This document shows, in pieces, positions 8,848 through 18,149 of a stretch of DNA of 64,000 nucleotides. Origin of the DNA: Pseudidiomarina indica. Lineage in GTDB: Bacteria; Pseudomonadota; Gammaproteobacteria; Enterobacterales; Alteromonadaceae. The position numbers were made by a program, and so were the translations under genes. How positions within the stretch are numbered: position 1 is the stretch's first letter; each line of letters starts with the position of its first letter. A model generated the notes under the pieces. The model did no database searches. It was not told the DNA's origin and saw nothing but the letters and a program-made list of their open reading frames with translations. The stretch lies in contig NZ_FMXN01000002.1 in the NCBI RefSeq assembly GCF_900104245.1, positions 124,001-188,000 of the forward strand, given 5' to 3'.

Positions 8848-10461
8848 GTGAGTGTGACCCTACCCGATATCGCCTATCAGCAAAAACTCTTTGATCTGGT
8901 CAATTACTGGCGCATTCATACGCCGAATGCGCCCGCAATTATCCACCAAGAGCTGACGCTCGATTATGCTGAACTCGCCACCCAAATTGACCTCTGCGCT
9001 CGTCATCTTAGCGCGCAAGGGGTTGGCCCGGGAGACGTGGTCGCGCTTTATGCACAACCGGGATTAGTGTTCCCCGTGCATTTATTTGCCGCCGCTCGGT
9101 TGGGCGCTATCTGGTTAGGGTTAAACACCAAGTACAGCCCTGCTGAACTGGACTATGTATTGGGCAACGCCCAGCCAAAAAGTATTTGGCTGGATGCCAC
9201 CAGCTTGGCGCACGCCAGCCCACAAGTACAGGAGTTTTTCCGTACGCGGGAAAACCTGTGGGTGTGCACCGCCCTGCAAGTGGATCAGCGAAGCCAACTG
9301 GCCATTGCGCCGGTTGGCACCGCTGAATTAACCGCCGAGCACGTGCTGCAACCCTTGCCAAGTGCAACACTGCCCAGTTACTTTGACATGCCGCCAGCCA
9401 CGCCAACAGCACTGATTTATACCTCGGGAACGACCGGTAGCCCCAAAGGTGCGGTCATTAGCCAATACGCGCTGACCAAGGCGAGCATTAAACAAGCCGA
9501 GCTGCTGAATTTAGAGCAGCCCTCCATTATTAATAACTTGCCCATTAACCACATTGGCTCCATTGGCGATATTACCACCAGCATGATTGCCGCCGGCGGT
9601 TGTGTGGTCATGCAAGCCAAGTTTGATGTGCCAGAAAGCTTTGAACTGATTCAAAAGCATCGCATTACCCTGTGGGGCCAAATTCCGACCATGTTCCAGT
9701 TGGCATTAGCCCACGAAAGCTTTGCCAAGGCTGATTTATCGTCGCTGCAATGCATTTTATTCAGCGGCGCCCCTGCTTCCATCGAGCTCATTCGCCAATT
9801 ACGCAGCATTTGCCCGCGGGTGTTGAACGCCTACGGCATGTCCGAAACCGTGGGTTCGGTGTTATGGGTGCTGGATGGCAGCGATGACGTGTTAGCCAGT
9901 ACAGTGGGCACGCCCGTTGCCAGCGTTGAGTTCCGCTTAGCCAACGAACAGGATCAGCCCGTTGCCGAAGGGGATGTGGGTGAAATCCAGATCCGCAGCG
10001 ACTACTGTTTCTCGTACTATTGGAACAATGAAGCAGCCACCGCCGAAGCCTTCACCGCCGATGGCTACTTAAAAACCGGTGACTTAGGCCGCCAAAACCC
10101 CGATGGCACCGTTGCTTTAGCTGGGCGCACCAAAGAACGCTTCAAATCCGGTGGCTACAACGTGTACCCTCGCGAAATAGAACAAACCCTCAACGCCCAC
10201 CCTGCCGTGCTGGAAAGCATTGTGGTGGCGGTGCCCGATGCGCTGTACCATGAGGTTGGCTTCGCCTACATTCAGCCCAAACCGGGCAGCACGGTCACCG
10301 CCGATGCGCTGAAGGAATACTGCAAAGAACGCTTGGCCAACTATAAAGTGCCAAAATTCATTGCGTTCTTGCACGACATTCCCCAATTAGCCAATGGCAA
10401 AATTAATCGCCAAGCGCTGCGTGAGCAAGCGCTCGAACAGCTTAACAGTGCCACAGAATAG
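8848..10461 (+). CDS. Class I adenylate-forming acyl-CoA synthetase (AMP-dependent ligase)
   Basis: The 537-residue cytoplasmic enzyme would activate a carboxylic acid to its CoA thioester via an acyl-AMP. Motifs are complete: P-loop YTSGTTGSPKG at 191-201, 'NAYGMSET' (A5) near residue 330, 'LKTGDLG' (A7), 'GRTKERFKSGGYNVYPREIE' (A8 hinge) and the A10 lysine in 'LANGKINRQ' near residue 519. Substrate specificity cannot be read from sequence alone. The start is GTG, two bases after the hydratase stop codon, with GGAG seven bases upstream. The MFS gene begins 11 bases downstream. The set resembles fatty-acid, aromatic or steroid-acid CoA ligases found beside TonB receptors in catabolic loci. 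Confidence 0.92.
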   Translation: MSVTLPDIAYQQKLFDLVNYWRIHTPNAPAIIHQELTLDYAELATQIDLCARHLSAQGVGPGDVVALYAQPGLVFPVHLFAAARLGAIWLGLNTKYSPAELDYVLGNAQPKSIWLDATSLAHASPQVQEFFRTRENLWVCTALQVDQRSQLAIAPVGTAELTAEHVLQPLPSATLPSYFDMPPATPTALIYTSGTTGSPKGAVISQYALTKASIKQAELLNLEQPSIINNLPINHIGSIGDITTSMIAAGGCVVMQAKFDVPESFELIQKHRITLWGQIPTMFQLALAHESFAKADLSSLQCILFSGAPASIELIRQLRSICPRVLNAYGMSETVGSVLWVLDGSDDVLASTVGTPVASVEFRLANEQDQPVAEGDVGEIQIRSDYCFSYYWNNEAATAEAFTADGYLKTGDLGRQNPDGTVALAGRTKERFKSGGYNVYPREIEQTLNAHPAVLESIVVAVPDALYHEVGFAYIQPKPGSTVTADALKEYCKERLANYKVPKFIAFLHDIPQLANGKINRQALREQALEQLNSATE

Positions 10462-10472
10462 GATGTAACTTT

Positions 10473-11804
10473 GTGATCAATCAGCAGCTTTCCACCGCGC
10501 GAATTCTTGGTTTCTCTTTGGGTTCGGTGGGCACCGGCCTGTTCGGCACCACTCCCACCGTGTTGCTTTTGTTTTACCTCACCCAGTTGCAAGGCGTGGA
10601 AGCCGGGCTAGCGGGGCTGGCCCTGCTCATTCCCAAACTCTGGGACATGATCACCAACCCCATTGTCGGGCGCTGGAGCGATACGTTTGAATCCAAGTAC
10701 GGCCGGCGCTTGCCCTTTATGCTGCTTGGTGCGTTGGTGATGCCCATTGGCTTGATCCTGATGTTTAGCGTACCGAGCAGCGCCAGCACAACGCTGGCGT
10801 TTTGGTGGGTGCTGATCACCTATTTATTCTCCACCACCGCGTACACCCTATTCGCCGTGCCCTACATTACCATTCCGTCGGAACTTTCCAGTGATCCGAA
10901 CGTGCGGCTGAAAATTATGTCGTACCGCACCTCGGGAGTCATGTTGGGGATTATTCTTGGCTCTGGCTTGCCGCCGCTATTGATTGCCCATTTCGGCCAA
11001 ACCTTGGGAGCCTACCAGCAAACCGCCGTGATTCTGGCACTGATTTGCGTGGTATTTATGCTGTGCAGCATTCTATCGATTCGTTCGTTAAAGCTACTGC
11101 AACCCACCATCAAGGTGGCAAAAATTGGCTTTTTCAAGCAAATTAAAGGCGTGATGACGCCGCTGTTTAGCTACTTGATTATCACCCATATTCTGCAAAT
11201 TATTGCGGTGGGCATTTTGCTGGCCTCGGCCACCTACTTGGCGGTGTTTGCCAACGGCTTCTCGCCCGCTTCGGCCGGTACCTTCTTAAGCGCCACCTTT
11301 ATTACCGCCATGGTGGCCATGCCGCTGTGGCAAAAGCTGTCGCTGCTGACCTCACGAGTCACCGCCTTTGCCATTGGCGCCATCGGTTACATGGTTATTT
11401 CGGTCACCATGTACTGCTTTGGCTTACACATTCCCTACGGGCACTTTATTGGCTTCGGCATCGGCTTCGGTCTTGGCTTTGCCGCCATTCAAATGATTCC
11501 GTACGCGCTGCTCAGCGACACCATTCATCACCACGGCGAGCGCCACGGGTTTGGCTCTGAAGGGGTGTTTACCGGCTTATGGACTGCCACCGAACAATCA
11601 GGCTTGGCCATTGCACCGTTTTTAGTGGGGGTTGCGCTGCAACAAGGAGGCTTCTTAGCGGGTTCCGACACCCAAAGTGACACCGCCACCCACGCCATTT
11701 TGGTCACCGCTACCTTGTTGCCAGCCCTCTTGATTTTGTTGTCATTGTGTTCGTTGTACGCGTTTCAGCGGCGCTACCAAGCAAGCCTTGGCAGTGCCAA
11801 ATGA
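10473..11804 (+). CDS. MFS transporter, GPH (MelB-like) cation symporter type
   Basis: The 443-residue inner-membrane protein has about twelve hydrophobic segments. Near the N-terminus 'LIPKLWDMITNPIVGRWSD' and 'SKYGRRLPFML' match the conserved loop of the glycoside-pentoside-hexuronide:cation symporter family (WD..xDP..G..SD...GRRrP), with N in place of D in the 'DP' pair. Many family members carry organic acids or lipids rather than sugars. The start is GTG at 10473, 11 bases after the ligase stop. In this operon it is probably the inner-membrane step that follows outer-membrane uptake by the TonB receptor. Confidence 0.87.
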   Translation: MINQQLSTARILGFSLGSVGTGLFGTTPTVLLLFYLTQLQGVEAGLAGLALLIPKLWDMITNPIVGRWSDTFESKYGRRLPFMLLGALVMPIGLILMFSVPSSASTTLAFWWVLITYLFSTTAYTLFAVPYITIPSELSSDPNVRLKIMSYRTSGVMLGIILGSGLPPLLIAHFGQTLGAYQQTAVILALICVVFMLCSILSIRSLKLLQPTIKVAKIGFFKQIKGVMTPLFSYLIITHILQIIAVGILLASATYLAVFANGFSPASAGTFLSATFITAMVAMPLWQKLSLLTSRVTAFAIGAIGYMVISVTMYCFGLHIPYGHFIGFGIGFGLGFAAIQMIPYALLSDTIHHHGERHGFGSEGVFTGLWTATEQSGLAIAPFLVGVALQQGGFLAGSDTQSDTATHAILVTATLLPALLILLSLCSLYAFQRRYQASLGSAK

Positions 11805-11841
11805 AATACGCTAACATCAAGCCTTTAGCAGCAATAAGGAA

Positions 11842-12531
11842 ATGAGTTGTTCAACCATGCCCGACTATAGCCATCCAATTTTAAACCGTGACTATCCCCA
11901 GGTGTTGCTGGAGCAGCAGACCGAGTCGCCGGCACCCAAAAAAGGCGAGCGCACCAAACAAACCCTGATTTGGGCGTGCGCTCAATTGCTGAATCAAATT
12001 GGTTACCAAGAACTGCGCGTATCCGATATTTGCGAAACCGCCCAAGTTTCCAACGCCGTGTTCTATCTGTACTTCAAAAACAAAGAAGAGATCACCCAGG
12101 TCACCCTGGAAGCTTTTTCCACGCAAATTTATGAAGCCATGGCACAAAATACCGCCCAAGGGCGCGATAACCGCACGGCGCTATACACCAGTAACTTGGC
12201 GTGGCTGAAAATTGCCCGCCTGAATGCCGGGCTGATGCGCTGCATTTTGCAAGTGAGCTTGGTGATGCCCTCGTTCGCCGACTTCTATGATTCACTGAAC
12301 TCCAGCTACATTATGCGGGTGGCAAAAAACATCGCCAAACGAACCTGCATGCCAGAAGCCAAAGCCCAAATGCTGGTGTTTTCACTCAGCTCCATGACCG
12401 ACGAATTCACCCGCCGCTTACTCAGCGATGTGGATTCCCCGTTGGATTTAGTGATTAAACAAGAATGCCCCACCGACGCAGAGTTGGCAGAGTTTTTAAG
12501 CGATATCTGGTACCAAGCCATTTATAGCTAG
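11842..12531 (+). CDS. TetR-family transcriptional regulator
   Basis: The 229-residue protein has an N-terminal TetR helix-turn-helix at about residues 33-85: 'TLIWACAQLLNQIGYQELRVSDICETAQVSN' followed by 'AVFYLYFKNKEEI', the usual YYHFxxKeeL recognition-end motif. The C-terminal ligand-binding and dimerisation half diverges, as is normal. It is the last gene of the TonB-receptor/CoA-ligase operon, 37 bases after the MFS gene, so it is a good candidate for the local repressor that senses the substrate or its CoA ester. An ATG five codons in (11857) is possible, but AAGGAA lies upstream of the chosen start. A candidate operator is at 5860-5883. Confidence 0.9.
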   Translation: MSCSTMPDYSHPILNRDYPQVLLEQQTESPAPKKGERTKQTLIWACAQLLNQIGYQELRVSDICETAQVSNAVFYLYFKNKEEITQVTLEAFSTQIYEAMAQNTAQGRDNRTALYTSNLAWLKIARLNAGLMRCILQVSLVMPSFADFYDSLNSSYIMRVAKNIAKRTCMPEAKAQMLVFSLSSMTDEFTRRLLSDVDSPLDLVIKQECPTDAELAEFLSDIWYQAIYS

Positions 12532-12562
12532 CCTGCGCCTATGCCTGGCGCACCGCCGCCAG

Positions 12563-13312
12563 CTACAGCTCGGTTAGCCCCCAATGCAGCGCGGTGTGAC
12601 GCACCGCTGCAACATTTTCGGATGCCAGAATATGAATGGGCGTTCGCTCATAGCGCTGCTGCAACTGTAACTGCTGCTGCAACCAACTGACCATGGCTTC
12701 GCCAGAATGAATGGTGCGCACGCCGCCAAAATATTCGGCAATGGGCGTGGCAATGAGTGGAAAGTGCGTACACCCCAGCAGCACCACCTCAGGCCGTGCT
12801 ACCCCCGCAAAATAATGATGTAACGCCGCTTCCAGCACCGGGCCCGAATACAAGGCTTCTTCCACAATGGGCACCAGCATGGGCGTGGCCAACGCCTGCA
12901 CCGAACCGTACCCTAACTCGGCAAGACGTTGCTGATACACCCCTGACTGAATGGTCGAACGGGTGGCAATAATTAAAATGGGTGTGTCTTGGGTAACATG
13001 AGGCAATTGCTGCAGGGCCAACACGCCGGGTTCGACCACGCCGTACACCGGCTTGTTGGAATATTCCTGCATGGTGGCCAGCGCCGTAACACTCACCGTG
13101 TTACAGGCAACCACCACCCCATCGACCGCGGCACCGTTAAAAAACTCAACGGCTTCGAGCGCATAACGCGTGACCGTACTTTTATCTTTGTTCCCGTAAG
13201 GAACCCGCGCCGTGTCACCGTAATAAAGCAGCTCACTAAAATAGCCGCTTTGTTGCAAGGCGCGCGCCACGGTTAACCCGCCTACGCCGCTATCGAATAC
13301 ACCTAGTTTCAC
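12563..13312 (-). CDS. murI: Glutamate racemase
   Basis: MurI interconverts L- and D-glutamate for peptidoglycan. The product reads MKLGVFDSGVGGLTVARAL at the start, then 'YYGDTARVPYG', 'VVACNTVSVTAL' with catalytic cysteine near residue 70, and 'LLGCTHFPLI' with the second catalytic cysteine near 181. Length (about 249 residues) is normal. The start is placed at GTG 13312 because AGAGG lies five bases upstream; a GTG two codons earlier overlaps that site. A PhnA-like gene lies 20 bases upstream on the same strand, and the TetR gene is convergent, 31 bases from the murI stop. Confidence 0.95.
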   Translation of the reverse strand: MKLGVFDSGVGGLTVARALQQSGYFSELLYYGDTARVPYGNKDKSTVTRYALEAVEFFNGAAVDGVVVACNTVSVTALATMQEYSNKPVYGVVEPGVLALQQLPHVTQDTPILIIATRSTIQSGVYQQRLAELGYGSVQALATPMLVPIVEEALYSGPVLEAALHHYFAGVARPEVVLLGCTHFPLIATPIAEYFGGVRTIHSGEAMVSWLQQQLQLQQRYERTPIHILASENVAAVRHTALHWGLTEL

Positions 13313-13332
13313 ACCCACCTCTGCGCGTGGCG

Positions 13333-13680
13333 TTAGTCGTCTTTACCGCCTTGGCGCTTCACAAACTCTGACTTCAGCATCATGTCGCCTTGGCCATCTA
13401 CCTTACAGTCAATGTCGTGATCACCGTCCACAAAGCGCTTAATGACCGCTTTGGTGCCTACTTTTAACACCAACGACGAGCCTTTCACTTTCAAGTCTTT
13501 AATGAGCGTTACTTTATCACCTTCTGCCAATGGCGTGCCATGGGCATCTTTCACCTGTACACTATCATCCTCAGGCACTTCGTTCGGATTCCATTCGTGC
13601 GCACACTCAGGGCAAACCAATAAGGCTTGATCTTCATACACATAACTTGAATCGCACTTAGGACAATTTGGTAAACTCAT
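13333..13680 (-). CDS. PhnA/YjdM-type zinc-ribbon protein
   Basis: The 115-residue protein has an N-terminal four-cysteine zinc ribbon (CPKC at 6-9 and CPEC at 23-26). It is followed by the PhnA domain reading '[25 protein letters not shown]' and '[26 protein letters not shown]'. This matches E. coli YjdM in layout and length. The family was once linked to phosphonoacetate hydrolysis, but that name is not supported for YjdM-type proteins, and the true role is unclear. It is upstream of murI on the same strand. Confidence 0.9.
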   Translation of the reverse strand: MSLPNCPKCDSSYVYEDQALLVCPECAHEWNPNEVPEDDSVQVKDAHGTPLAEGDKVTLIKDLKVKGSSLVLKVGTKAVIKRFVDGDHDIDCKVDGQGDMMLKSEFVKRQGGKDD

Positions 13681-13803
13681 AATATCTCGCTACTTTTTAT
13701 AAAAATACAATGAATCGGTAGCGCGATCATAGCCTTTTCTGGCAAGAAAGAGAATAATAGGGCTAGAACGGTATCGGAACCGTGATAAATGGGAGCAATA
13801 ACA

Positions 13804-14325
13804 ATGATAAACGATCAACAGCACCAGTACGGTGCAGTTTCAAGGTTCTTCCATTGGTTTACTGCAATTTTAGTGCTGTGGCAGTTCGCCAAATTTTTTG
13901 ACCGCATCAACGATGGGGAGCATTGGGTGGGTGAAACCCTCGTGCCCTACCACATCAACATAGGTGCTTTTCTGCTGGTGTTGGTGATTGCCCGCATGAT
14001 TTGGGCCTTCACCCAACTGAATCAGCGGCCGGTGAACCCACAAGCCGCCAACCTGTGGTCCAAACTCGGTCACATTAGCTTGTATGGCCTGCTTACTGTT
14101 ATGCCGTTACTGGGCATTTGCAAGATGGTCGGCAACGGTTACGGCTTGAAAGTATTCGGCTGCCAACTGGTTGAGCGCGGTGCTGAAATTGCCTGGATGG
14201 CGCAACTGGGGGAATTGCACTCCCCGGTCGCATGGCTCCTGCTGCTGGCCATTGTTGGCCATATTGTGATGGCCGTGAAACACCACCTGTGTGGCGACAA
14301 GCAATTGCTGCGCTCGATGGTTTAA
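13804..14325 (+). CDS. Cytochrome b561-family membrane protein
   Basis: The 173-residue protein has four hydrophobic helices and histidines placed for two b-type hemes: 'SRFFHWFTAILV' in TM1, 'YHINIGAFLLVLV' in TM2, 'KLGHISLYGLLTVMPLLG' in TM3 and 'GHIVMAVKHH' in TM4. This is the YceJ/CybB type, thought to pass electrons from quinol, in some members to superoxide or periplasmic acceptors. The start is set at ATG 13804, with GGGAG about eight bases upstream, rather than the in-frame ATG at 13789. A strong hairpin terminator follows at 14356. Confidence 0.88.
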   Translation: MINDQQHQYGAVSRFFHWFTAILVLWQFAKFFDRINDGEHWVGETLVPYHINIGAFLLVLVIARMIWAFTQLNQRPVNPQAANLWSKLGHISLYGLLTVMPLLGICKMVGNGYGLKVFGCQLVERGAEIAWMAQLGELHSPVAWLLLLAIVGHIVMAVKHHLCGDKQLLRSMV

Positions 14326-14355
14326 CCGCGCTTTTGCCAGCACGCCAGAAATAAG

Positions 14356-14392
14356 AAAGGCCGAGGTGGAGCCAAACACCTCGGCCTTTTTA
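14356..14392. terminator. Bidirectional intrinsic terminator
   Basis: A 13-bp perfect stem (AAAGGCCGAGGTG paired with CACCTCGGCCTTT) with an eight-base loop is followed by a T-run. A-runs on the 5' side make it work on both strands. It separates the cytochrome b561 gene from the convergent small membrane-protein gene. Confidence 0.88.
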
Positions 14393-14414
14393 TGTGACGT
14401 TTAAGTCAACGCGA

Positions 14415-14600
14415 CTATTTAAGTCCCAGCTTTTTCAACAATGAAGCAGCTGGGCAAAACCCTGTGAACGCACTTTGAATAAGGTTGAGGCCAACAAACG
14501 CCGTTAACCAAACAAAGTTCGGGTGAACGTAAGCCGTTAATGCCAACGACACCAACACCATCATTCCAGCAAAAACACGAACACCATTATCAACCGTCAT
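14415..14600 (-). CDS. Small DUF2892-type inner-membrane protein
   Basis: The 61-residue protein has two hydrophobic helices separated by a short turn, reading 'GVRVFAGMMVLVSLALTAYVHPNFVWLTAFVGLNLIQSAFTGFCP'. The 'NL.QS.FTGFCP' ending followed by 'KLG' is characteristic of DUF2892/YgaP transmembrane domains, which occur alone or fused to rhodanese. An AAAGGAG ribosome-binding site sits upstream. Function is unknown; the conserved FCP cysteine suggests sulfur-related chemistry. It is monocistronic between a terminator and the capsule locus. Confidence 0.85.
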   Translation of the reverse strand: MTVDNGVRVFAGMMVLVSLALTAYVHPNFVWLTAFVGLNLIQSAFTGFCPAASLLKKLGLK

Positions 14601-14693
14601 AACAAGCTCCTTTCCACTTTAAGACGATGAGCTCATCATAACTTATTATTTCGCGTTTGTCTAAATTAGATTTTACTGAATATACAACACGTG

Positions 14694-15746
14694 TTACACG
14701 TTGTAGAAGTCGCGGTACCAAGCAACAGTCCGCCGCATGCCCTCAGTGACTGGCGTAGACGGGCGGTAGCCCATATCTTCGGTAAGGTCGGTTACGTCAG
14801 CGTATGTCGCAACGACGTCGCCGGGTTGTATGGGCATAAACTCTTTGGCAATCTCGACGCCGGCGGCGGCTTCAACCGCTTGAATGAAGTCCATCAATTC
14901 AACGGTATCGCTGTTGCCAATGTTGTAAATCTTATAGGGCGCAGACGAGCTGGAAGGATCAGGAGTTAAACCGCTCCAGGAAGCGTTGGCCGTACACGGC
15001 TTTTCAATGACCCGCACCACGCCTTCAACAATGTCATCAATGTAGGTAAAGTCACGCTTCATTTTGCCGTGGTTAAACACCTTAATGGTTTCACCGTTAA
15101 ACGCTGCTTTGGTAAACAAGAACGGGGCCATATCAGGGCGTCCCCAAGGTCCATACACAGTAAAGAACCGCAAGCCAGTACACTGAATGCCGTATAAGTG
15201 GGCATAGGTATGCGCCATCAGCTCATTCGATTTTTTCGTGGCAGCGTACAAGCTCACGGGATGATCCACGTTATGGGAGGTTGAGAACGGCATGGTTTCA
15301 TTCAGGCCATACACCGACGAGCTGGATGCATAGCTTAAATTCTTCACATTATGATGGCGGCAGGCTTCAAGAATATTCATGAACCCGATGATATTTGAAT
15401 CAATGTATGCGTGAGGGTTTTGTAGCGAATAACGTACACCCGCTTGCGCCGCTAGATTACAAACCGCATCAAAACCTTCGGTGGCAAATAGCTGATTAAT
15501 CAGCTCGCGATCTTCAAGAAGCCCTTGAACAAATCGATAGCTGGCGTATTTATCTGATTGAATCAGTTGACCGGGAACAACGGCAGCCCGCGTAAATCCC
15601 GCCTCTTCCAAGCGTCCGTACTTTAACCCAACATCGTAATAGTCATTAATGCTGTCTAAGCCGACCACCTCGTGCCCCATTTCGAGCAATTTCAATGCGA
15701 CGAAGTGACCGATAAAGCCTGCTGTCCCTGTGACTAGAATTTTCAT
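14694..15746 (-). CDS. NAD-dependent sugar epimerase, UDP-glucuronate 4-epimerase-like
   Basis: This 350-residue extended short-chain dehydrogenase has 'GTAGFIGHF' (NAD loop, residues 7-15), 'GLDSINDYYDVGLK' typical of CapI/UDP-glucuronate 4-epimerases, 'NLAAQAGVRYSL', 'SSSVYG' and the catalytic pair Y167xxxK171 (YAATK). The product probably epimerises UDP-GlcA to UDP-GalA or a related sugar for the capsule repeat unit. It is the last gene of the long minus-strand polysaccharide operon, 76 bases downstream of the WecA-like gene. A role in another envelope glycan is possible. Confidence 0.9.
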   Translation of the reverse strand: MKILVTGTAGFIGHFVALKLLEMGHEVVGLDSINDYYDVGLKYGRLEEAGFTRAAVVPGQLIQSDKYASYRFVQGLLEDRELINQLFATEGFDAVCNLAAQAGVRYSLQNPHAYIDSNIIGFMNILEACRHHNVKNLSYASSSSVYGLNETMPFSTSHNVDHPVSLYAATKKSNELMAHTYAHLYGIQCTGLRFFTVYGPWGRPDMAPFLFTKAAFNGETIKVFNHGKMKRDFTYIDDIVEGVVRVIEKPCTANASWSGLTPDPSSSSAPYKIYNIGNSDTVELMDFIQAVEAAAGVEIAKEFMPIQPGDVVATYADVTDLTEDMGYRPSTPVTEGMRRTVAWYRDFYNV

Positions 15747-15822
15747 AACGCTGAATAACCTTTCTAATGTTTCGTTGTATTAATGACTAGCGATGGCGCC
15801 ACAACAAGTCGTTGACGCTGTC

Positions 15823-16896
15823 TTAAAATAATCGAGTTAACACTGCCCATAGTTTCGTTACATAACCGACACTATTAATGGTATAACAATAGACAGCAAA
15901 CACAGCGAAAAACACTGTGAGCACCACGACTTCCGGCACCATCAACCATTCTAGCAGCATCCCTAAAGCTAGAAGACTCAAAGCGTACGTACCAATAATT
16001 CCTAACGTTTGTTTCGTATCACAACCAGCATTTAGGAAAATGTGATGTAGGTGATTTCTATCTGGTTTAAAAGGTGACTGACGCTTATAAATACGTCGTA
16101 CCATGATGGCTAGCATATCCATGATGGGTACCGCGATTAACCACAGCACAGCCACTGGGCGAACTGACGTTCCGCTATCGCTAATATGGCTTGTATTCGT
16201 AAGTAATGCCAATAACCACACAATCGCTAAACCAATAAACATGGAGCCGGCATCCCCCATGAATATCTTTCTTGCGGTTTTCACTGGAAATCCAACGTTT
16301 CTCATCAGGAAGGGAACCAAAGCACAGGTGATCACAAGCGCACTGATGACCGTGAATGTTTGGTTGTGAGTGACCCCAAGCAAGGCAATCCCAAAGAAAG
16401 CTATCGTCGCTAGCAAACCTAACAGACCATCAATGCCGTCAACCATGTTGTAAGCATTCATCGCAGCCATAATTGCTAATAAAGTGAATGGATAGCCCCA
16501 AATTCCTAAGTCTATAACACCTAACCCGAATAGGTTCCCGAGTGAGGAGATATAGGTGCCCGATCCGAATACGATAAGCGATGCTACCGCCAACTGAGCA
16601 ACTATACGTAACCTAACACTCAAATCACAACGATCATCTATTACCCCTATTGCTACCATACAGGTTGATGCGACGATGAATAAAACAAGATCGAGTGAAA
16701 GGTGAAAATAGGTCAAAAACACGATAACGGTTGCCGCAAAAACTGCAATACCACCAACAAGTGGGATACTTCCCACATGCTTCTTACGCTCGCACGGCTT
16801 ATCGACAAGCCCTACTTTCCATGCGACTGGAATTAGCCCCCAACTTAAAAAGCTTGAAAGCAAAAATGCAGAAAGCATTATTAGCCATGCGTCCAT
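15823..16896 (-). CDS. WecA-type undecaprenyl-phosphate sugar-1-phosphate transferase
   Basis: The 357-residue polytopic membrane protein (about ten to eleven helices) starts repeat-unit synthesis by moving a HexNAc-1-phosphate from UDP to undecaprenyl phosphate. Family motifs are visible: 'KKHVGSIPLVGGIAVF' near residue 38, 'VIDDRCDLSVRLR' (DDxxD-like), 'NAYNMVDGIDGL', 'FMGDAGSMFIG' and the histidine motif 'DRNHLHHIF'. AAGGAAG precedes the start. Being at the distal end of the operon is common for polysaccharide initiators. It may also serve as the cell's only WecA, so the capsule may share its first sugar (GlcNAc) with other glycans. Confidence 0.92.
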   Translation of the reverse strand: MDAWLIMLSAFLLSSFLSWGLIPVAWKVGLVDKPCERKKHVGSIPLVGGIAVFAATVIVFLTYFHLSLDLVLFIVASTCMVAIGVIDDRCDLSVRLRIVAQLAVASLIVFGSGTYISSLGNLFGLGVIDLGIWGYPFTLLAIMAAMNAYNMVDGIDGLLGLLATIAFFGIALLGVTHNQTFTVISALVITCALVPFLMRNVGFPVKTARKIFMGDAGSMFIGLAIVWLLALLTNTSHISDSGTSVRPVAVLWLIAVPIMDMLAIMVRRIYKRQSPFKPDRNHLHHIFLNAGCDTKQTLGIIGTYALSLLALGMLLEWLMVPEVVVLTVFFAVFAVYCYTINSVGYVTKLWAVLTRLF

Positions 16897-16961
16897 TGAA
16901 CTTCCTTACTGCGAGTTGATGTTACATCTAGGTTGTTTAAATTTACATGTCTAGCAAAACA

Positions 16962-18149
16962 CTAGCACAGTCCATTGTTACTACTGTTAGGTTGTAGAAT
17001 ACTCGACACTAGCCCACGACTAATCGCCTTTCTCGAGTACTTACTCAAAAACCTCTCTCTCACTTGAATCTCGGAGCTTAATAGCTCAATCCGTTGCACA
17101 GCTTGTTGTACATTACATGGATTGAAGACTGCCGCATTATCAATCTGAGAGCTAACGAACTTAGCAGCATATCCTCCTACACCGGCAAGAATAGGCTTTC
17201 CAGTCGCTGCATATTCAAACAGCTTAGAAGGAAGTACTCTCTCAAATGCGGGGACATCATTAAGATGTAAGAATAATATGTGAGCTTTTGCATACTCAGT
17301 AAGCAGCGTTTCTCTTTTTACCGGGGGCAATATCTCAACGTTATCTAATTCTAGCTCATTAATCTTGCTAACTAGCAACGATCTTTTTCCACCATCGCCA
17401 ATCAATCTAAACTTATAACGTTTGCCCAATGATTGAGCCAGTTCTGGTACAATCAAATGTAGCCCTTGACCATCTCCCATGTTGCCTGCATAAAGAATAA
17501 TCCGCTCGCTATTTTCTTCAAGATTAGTTGGCCATTGGTAGTTCATAAAAACATCATCAATACCATTTGTATAATAGCTGAAAGTTGCTGTCGGATATCT
17601 TTCATCAAAATATGTTTTGAAGCCTTCACTCACTAAGTTGACATGATCAGCTTTTTTGATTGCATATTTTTCTAATGCGCCAAATATTGGAACAGCCCAA
17701 GCCGTGATATACAAGGGAAATACGCCAGAAATAGTATCAACAAAAATATCTCGTATATCCAGATAGAGCTTTGATTTCTGTTTGCGAGCAATATATGAAG
17801 CAAGCACGGCTGTCATTAATCGAGAGGATGTTGCCACAACCATGTTATATCGATTTTTCTTGGCTATTTTTTTTACATAACTAGCATAGTGTCTAAAAGT
17901 TAGTGCTTGATCAAAAAATCCATTTTTATGGTTAGGTAACTGAACCCGATGAATTGAAATATTTTCCCGCTTTTCTATAGCAAGACTATCTGACTTAAAT
18001 GTATGATAACGATTGGGTTGCGTTGTAATAACATCAACTTCACTGTTTTTTGGCAAGCGTTCTGAAAGCTCTTTGATAAGAGCTGTTGCTCTGAATGAAC
18101 CCGCAGATAAATCTGGTTCAAAATAGTAACTTAGAAATAGGATTTTCAT
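16962..18149 (-). CDS. Glycosyltransferase, GT4-like (GT-B fold)
   Basis: The 395-residue protein begins '[28 protein letters not shown]', the Rossmann start of GT-B enzymes such as WbuB. It contains 'ILYAGNMGDGQGLHLI' and, near residue 305, 'VLPSKLFEYAATGKPILAG', the donor-binding EX7E-like region (SKxxEYxAxGkPI). It likely adds one sugar of the capsule repeat on the cytoplasmic face. Its ATG overlaps the stop of the heparinase-like gene (ATGA), indicating coupled translation. Donor and acceptor are not predictable. Confidence 0.88.
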   Translation of the reverse strand: MKILFLSYYFEPDLSAGSFRATALIKELSERLPKNSEVDVITTQPNRYHTFKSDSLAIEKRENISIHRVQLPNHKNGFFDQALTFRHYASYVKKIAKKNRYNMVVATSSRLMTAVLASYIARKQKSKLYLDIRDIFVDTISGVFPLYITAWAVPIFGALEKYAIKKADHVNLVSEGFKTYFDERYPTATFSYYTNGIDDVFMNYQWPTNLEENSERIILYAGNMGDGQGLHLIVPELAQSLGKRYKFRLIGDGGKRSLLVSKINELELDNVEILPPVKRETLLTEYAKAHILFLHLNDVPAFERVLPSKLFEYAATGKPILAGVGGYAAKFVSSQIDNAAVFNPCNVQQAVQRIELLSSEIQVRERFLSKYSRKAISRGLVSSILQPNSSNNGLC

